In this document: positions 60,481 to 64,000 of the stretch, piece after piece
Numbering within the stretch: position 1 is the stretch's first letter
Layout: each line of letters begins with the position of its first letter
Origin: Apostichopus japonicus
Lineage: Eukaryota > Echinodermata > Holothuroidea > Aspidochirotida > Stichopodidae
Assembly (NCBI RefSeq): GCF_037975245.1
Contig: NC_092577.1
Coordinates: 6,785,001-6,849,000 of the forward strand
DNA: 64,000 bases
Reading direction: 5' to 3'
Position numbers and translations under genes: made by a program
Notes under the pieces: generated by a model
Databases searched by the model: none
The model's input: only the letters and a program-made list of their open reading frames with translations
Told to the model about the DNA's origin: nothing

Positions 60481-60845
60481 TATGGTTCGATGGCCATACA
60501 CTACACTCCCTGTAAGGGTTGTTACTACATGAGTATGGCTCTATGACCATACACTACACTCCCTGTAAGGGTTTGTTACTACATTGGTATGGTTCGATGT
60601 CCATACACTAAACTCCCTGTAAGGGTTGTTAATACATTAGTATGGTTCGATGACCATGCACTAAACACTCCCTGCAAGGGTTGTTACTACATTAGCATGG
60701 TTCGATGACCATACACTACACTCCCTGCAAGGATTGTTAATACATTAGTATGGTTCGATGACCATACACTACACTCCCTGTAAGAGTTGTTACTTCATTA
60801 GGATGGCTCGATGACCATACACTACACTCCCTGCAAGGTTTGTTT
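60481..60845. repeat. 53-bp minisatellite, seven copies
   Basis: Seven tandem copies of a unit beginning TATGGTTCGATGACCATA and continuing CACTACACTCCCTGTAAGGG. The first 18 bases form a hairpin (TATGGT/ACCATA). Copies differ at a few positions, including loss of stem pairing in some. Confidence 0.9.
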
Positions 60846-62454
60846 GAAATATACCATGACAAGGAATTTTTTGCATTTCCAGGTGGCCTCAGATGCAATT
60901 TGGTGCAATATAGCACACTTCAACACCCACTCCATTTTGTAAACTTAATTTTGTATTTTCAACTGGCCTTAGATGCAATTTGGTGTTCCAAATGAGATTT
61001 TTTTTCTCATTTGGAAATGAAAAAGGGGTTTTCTGACCTGCGAACCGGGGGGGCGGAATGATACTTCCGCCCCTCCACATTTTTCACTGGGGGGGGGGGG
61101 GGGGCTGGCGCCCCCAGCCCCCCCCCCCGGTTCCTACGCCCTTGAACTATACGGTACTATGCAGTCCGATCGAATGATGTCATGTAGGCCTACTTCTATA
61201 TGTAACGGGTCAAATGCTGACTGGAAAGTGAAGAAAAAAATTCAAAAGAAGTATTGTTTTGTGCTAAATATTTTCAAGTTACTTGACTTCTCGACATCAG
61301 TTTACAATAACGAGCTTAAAAGGAAAAGTTGTAAATTCTGGCATCACCTTCTCCTCCCCTATCTAGCTCAATCCGAAGTTAAATTCAAAGGATCCTTTAA
61401 CACTAAATTATAAAGTTGCGATATCGATTAGATCCCATTTATCGTAAAAGGAGAAATCTACCAATAACTGTTACCTCTTTCGGCACCCCCCTCAACCTCC
61501 AATGCCACTTTGTCTTGGTCGTACTGCCCTATAGAGATTGTGAAGTTTTCATGAACTTTCTTTCAGATGCCATATTCAAAGGGTGTACTCATTTTGGTGG
61601 TTTTCTACATATCTGTTATTATTATTTATTCTTAATATATCTCTATGTAATACTCTCATGGTTGAGTCTTAGCTGTTCCTGATTCATAAAAACACAAGAC
61701 TTCTACAATCAGCACCCTCCTCCTCCCCCACGCTTACAACCGCGCACCTTTATTTCTATAAGTGTTTATCTTTCTATCAAATATTACGTTGATGCAGATC
61801 AAGGTATTTTAATCTTTATTTTTTGTTAGGCTTTACCTTACAGTTTCTTCCTCGTATATAATAATGAGTCTCTTTTTAAAAAAAATACTGATTATTTGTT
61901 AAAGAAAATAGTATCGTTAAGTATATGCTATTGTATGCTTCATCTCTGATATGTAACAACGTACATTCTCAATGTCTCTTAGGTTTAATGGTTATTTTAT
62001 ATTTCATGTTCATTTCCTTTCAAATTGCATTTATCGTATAAAAGGGTAAACATTTACGAGATTAGTAAACCAGACGGCTTGCGGCAACCCCACCCAACCT
62101 ACAATACCACTCTGCCTATACATCATACATATGTAGCGAGTATTATTGACCTTCTTGCAGCTCCCATAAGTCGATTCTCAAAATGACTTTATTTATGAGT
62201 TGTTCGCCCTTGAAATCATCATGTTGTGTAAATAACCTCACAATTAATGAGTTTTTAATTTATTGCTATTTATAAAAAAACAGAGAATCATTCCACGCGA
62301 TGTGAAGAGCCAGCTTTTCTGTTCATATTTGTTTAAGGAAAGGCTGTATGTCTGAAAGTTGTTTTTATATCCTCATATGTTAAATTGAGTCTCATTTCAA
62401 ATCTTACCGATACATCACAAGCAATGTATATACGGATATTAACGTATACAATCA
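60846..62454. other. Non-coding, hAT-like fragment near 61035-61147
   Basis: A G/C-run element piece ends GGTTCCTACGCCCTTG at about 61146, the reverse of a hAT-like CAAGGGCGTAGGAACC tip. Its other tip is worn. The phrase CCTTAGATGCRATTTGGTG recurs at about 60890 and 60967. No gene recognised. Confidence 0.4.
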
Positions 62455-62527
62455 GCGTCCATAGCCTATTTGGGTAGAGTGTCCGCATATAAAGCGAGAG
62501 GCCCGGGTTCGATTCCCGGTGGAGGCT
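62455..62527 (+). tRNA. tRNA-like gene, possible pseudogene
   Basis: A 73-nt cloverleaf can be drawn. The acceptor stem pairs GCGTCCA with TGGAGGC (one mismatch), the T arm CCGGGTTCGATTCCCGG is perfect, and the T33 and purine-37 positions are right. Box A (TAGCCTATTTGGG) and box B (GGTTCGATTCC) are intact. The D stem is poor and the anticodon stem has one mismatch. The loop ATATAAA gives anticodon ATA, rare in animals and without the expected tRNA-Tyr intron, so a pseudogene or SINE-source copy is likely. Confidence 0.5.
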
Positions 62528-63200
62528 GGAACTTTTTTCACTGTTCTAAATTTTCCAACTCATTATGTTTTCAATTATATTTTCATTTGCCTTTGTCGTT
62601 TACCTCCGTTTCATTAGCAAGTATAATATATGAAACATTGTTCAAAATATTTTAAGTTTAAATTAAGATACATCCTCGTGTTTTGTCGAATGTGTTTAAA
62701 GTTACAAAAAAAAGTTGTCTGGATTGGACAGAATCATTATTTAACTTGTCGTGGCCTTGTTTGATCCCTTGCCACCTTATATTTAGTAAATTTCGTTATG
62801 ATTGATGAAATTGGAAACAAAGCTTACCATGCAGAAACCTGTAAAATAGGTCAAATTACTGCATGAATTAGAACTCTCAGTGCTTCAAATACGATGTTTT
62901 TCTTATCATTTTAAACTAACGATCTGTCATTTACTAAGTGACAACGCCCTGCTGGTAAAAGGAAGTCTTTTTTTTTTAACTTGACTATACATTATATATC
63001 CAGCACACATTTCCACCATGATTCCATCACATGAAGAGAGCATGTAATATGCTATCAGGAATCTTACTTTGGGTTTTCATTTGTCAGAGCAATATTTACT
63101 CTAATTGAATTTGTGTCACATCTACACTGACATTCGTCTATGATGTCTAACAACTCAATCCATGAAACTAGTAAAATATTAATTTATTATTAATACTTAC
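62528..63200. other. Intronic side of the NLR exon
   Basis: AT-rich DNA immediately downstream (in gene sense) of the NACHT exon donor, presumably intron. No exon recognised. Confidence 0.35.
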
Positions 63201-64000
63201 GTCATATCTGGCACCAATTTCCAGTAGCTGTATGGTAGATCTCTGTAGTAGTCTACTGTGTGAGTATCCATTGATTCTCACCAGACTTGAACACAGATCC
63301 CTGACGGTGTCCTTGATTCCCTCTACCTCACCAGTTTGTTCCAGGATGCAGAGGATGGCAAACTTACCACCGTCTTTCCTGCTCTTCAAATATTCTATTA
63401 TTCTCTTCCCAACTACTGGGCTAATCCCACAGGTGAATCTATAGAGGTACTGAAGATTAAATGGATCCACTTTATCAAGAACATTCTTCAGCTCAGATGC
63501 ATTTCTTGTAGCAGCTACAACTTCTACCAGTCTAAAACACGCAAACCATTCACAGAATAGTTGATGGTAGAACCTTAAGTCAGTCCTTGTCTGTATGTCT
63601 GTAGTAGAAGTATGATCGTTTGTGTCGGCAGAAACTTCTTCCTCTACCAAGATACCAACTGCAATATAATGTTGACAAAACCCTTGACCTAGTCGTGTAC
63701 AGAGTCCATCCTTACGCCATGATAACTGTTGGTTTTCACCGCAGAGACCTTCAAATGCTACTTTACTCAGTTCGTCGTGTTCACTTTCATGTTCGCTCAT
63801 GTGTTCCTTTGCGTGTTTGTCCAGTGATTTGTTTCTCATGTGACTATGGAAACATTTAATCATGTAGCGAAAGAAACCGGTAACTGACTTAAATTTCTGA
63901 AGATGTGTCTTTTCGTGGGTCATGTGAGAAAACATAACAAATAAAAGAGGCACTTGACATAGGTCATCCAGGATCGGGTTTTCTTTCAAAGCGCGCTTAA
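63201..64000 (-). CDS. NLR family protein, NACHT C-terminal/winged-helix exon (partial)
   Basis: An open frame enters at the window edge (KRALKENPILDDLCQVPLLF) and ends at a strong donor, GAC/GTAAGT, at 63201 in phase 0. About 265 residues are visible. The early NPILDDLCQVPLLFVMFSHM segment is typical of the last part of a NACHT ATPase domain. KVAFEGLCGENQQLSWRKDG matches the winged-helix region that follows it, and RFYHQLFCEWFACFRLV the superhelical region before the repeats. The Walker A and B motifs lie upstream, outside the window. NLR proteins are cytosolic sensors of microbial products; echinoderms have expanded sets. An LRR exon expected downstream may be the one at 18766-18971. No stop or frameshift is seen. 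Confidence 0.8.

Overview
The window looks like nuclear DNA of a marine invertebrate deuterostome, most likely an echinoderm (a sea cucumber would fit). The grounds are intron-rich split genes with GT..AG junctions, part of an NLR immune gene with a separate leucine-rich-repeat exon, a gypsy element resembling the Mag/SURL group, and a foldback element resembling sea-urchin TU transposons. The species call is inference. Host coding content is thin and mobile DNA dominates.

Layout. 1-7.1 kb (minus strand): internal exons of a PB1-like gene, a tRNA-derived SINE, a 0.9 kb inverted-repeat transposon, and a two-exon gene for a C2H2/transposase-like protein of about 815 residues. 8.5-8.7 kb: a cluster of one 9-base motif in both orientations. 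11.1-15.7 kb: a foldback-like element whose two ends are inverted arrays of the same minisatellite. 18.8 kb: one LRR exon (minus). 20.6-24.4 kb: two inverted-repeat elements. 24.4-30.3 kb: a gypsy retrotransposon with two near-identical LTRs, its pol split by a 754-bp solo LTR of another element. 30.7-34.1 kb: a hAT deletion derivative holding two further hAT elements nested inside one another, each with a perfect 8-bp target duplication, plus a fourth damaged one. 34.4-36.7 kb: another cluster of inverted-repeat elements. 36.7-47.4 kb: quiet sequence with a few candidate plus-strand exons, including the likely C-terminus of an ER membrane protein. 47.5-53.0 kb: a complete 5.5 kb hAT transposon with an apparently intact one-intron transposase gene. 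53-63 kb: scattered repeats, minisatellites, a tRNA-like gene. 63.2-64 kb: NACHT-region exon of an NLR gene (minus), running off the window.

How it fits together. The intact hAT at 47.5-53.0 kb is the plausible source of transposase for its deletion derivative at 30.7 kb, which keeps both ends but no coding region. Several hAT families with different tips share one internal module with three potential hairpins. Points most worth a second look are the splice donor of the hAT gene lying inside a perfect 28-bp palindrome, the shared module, and the foldback element.
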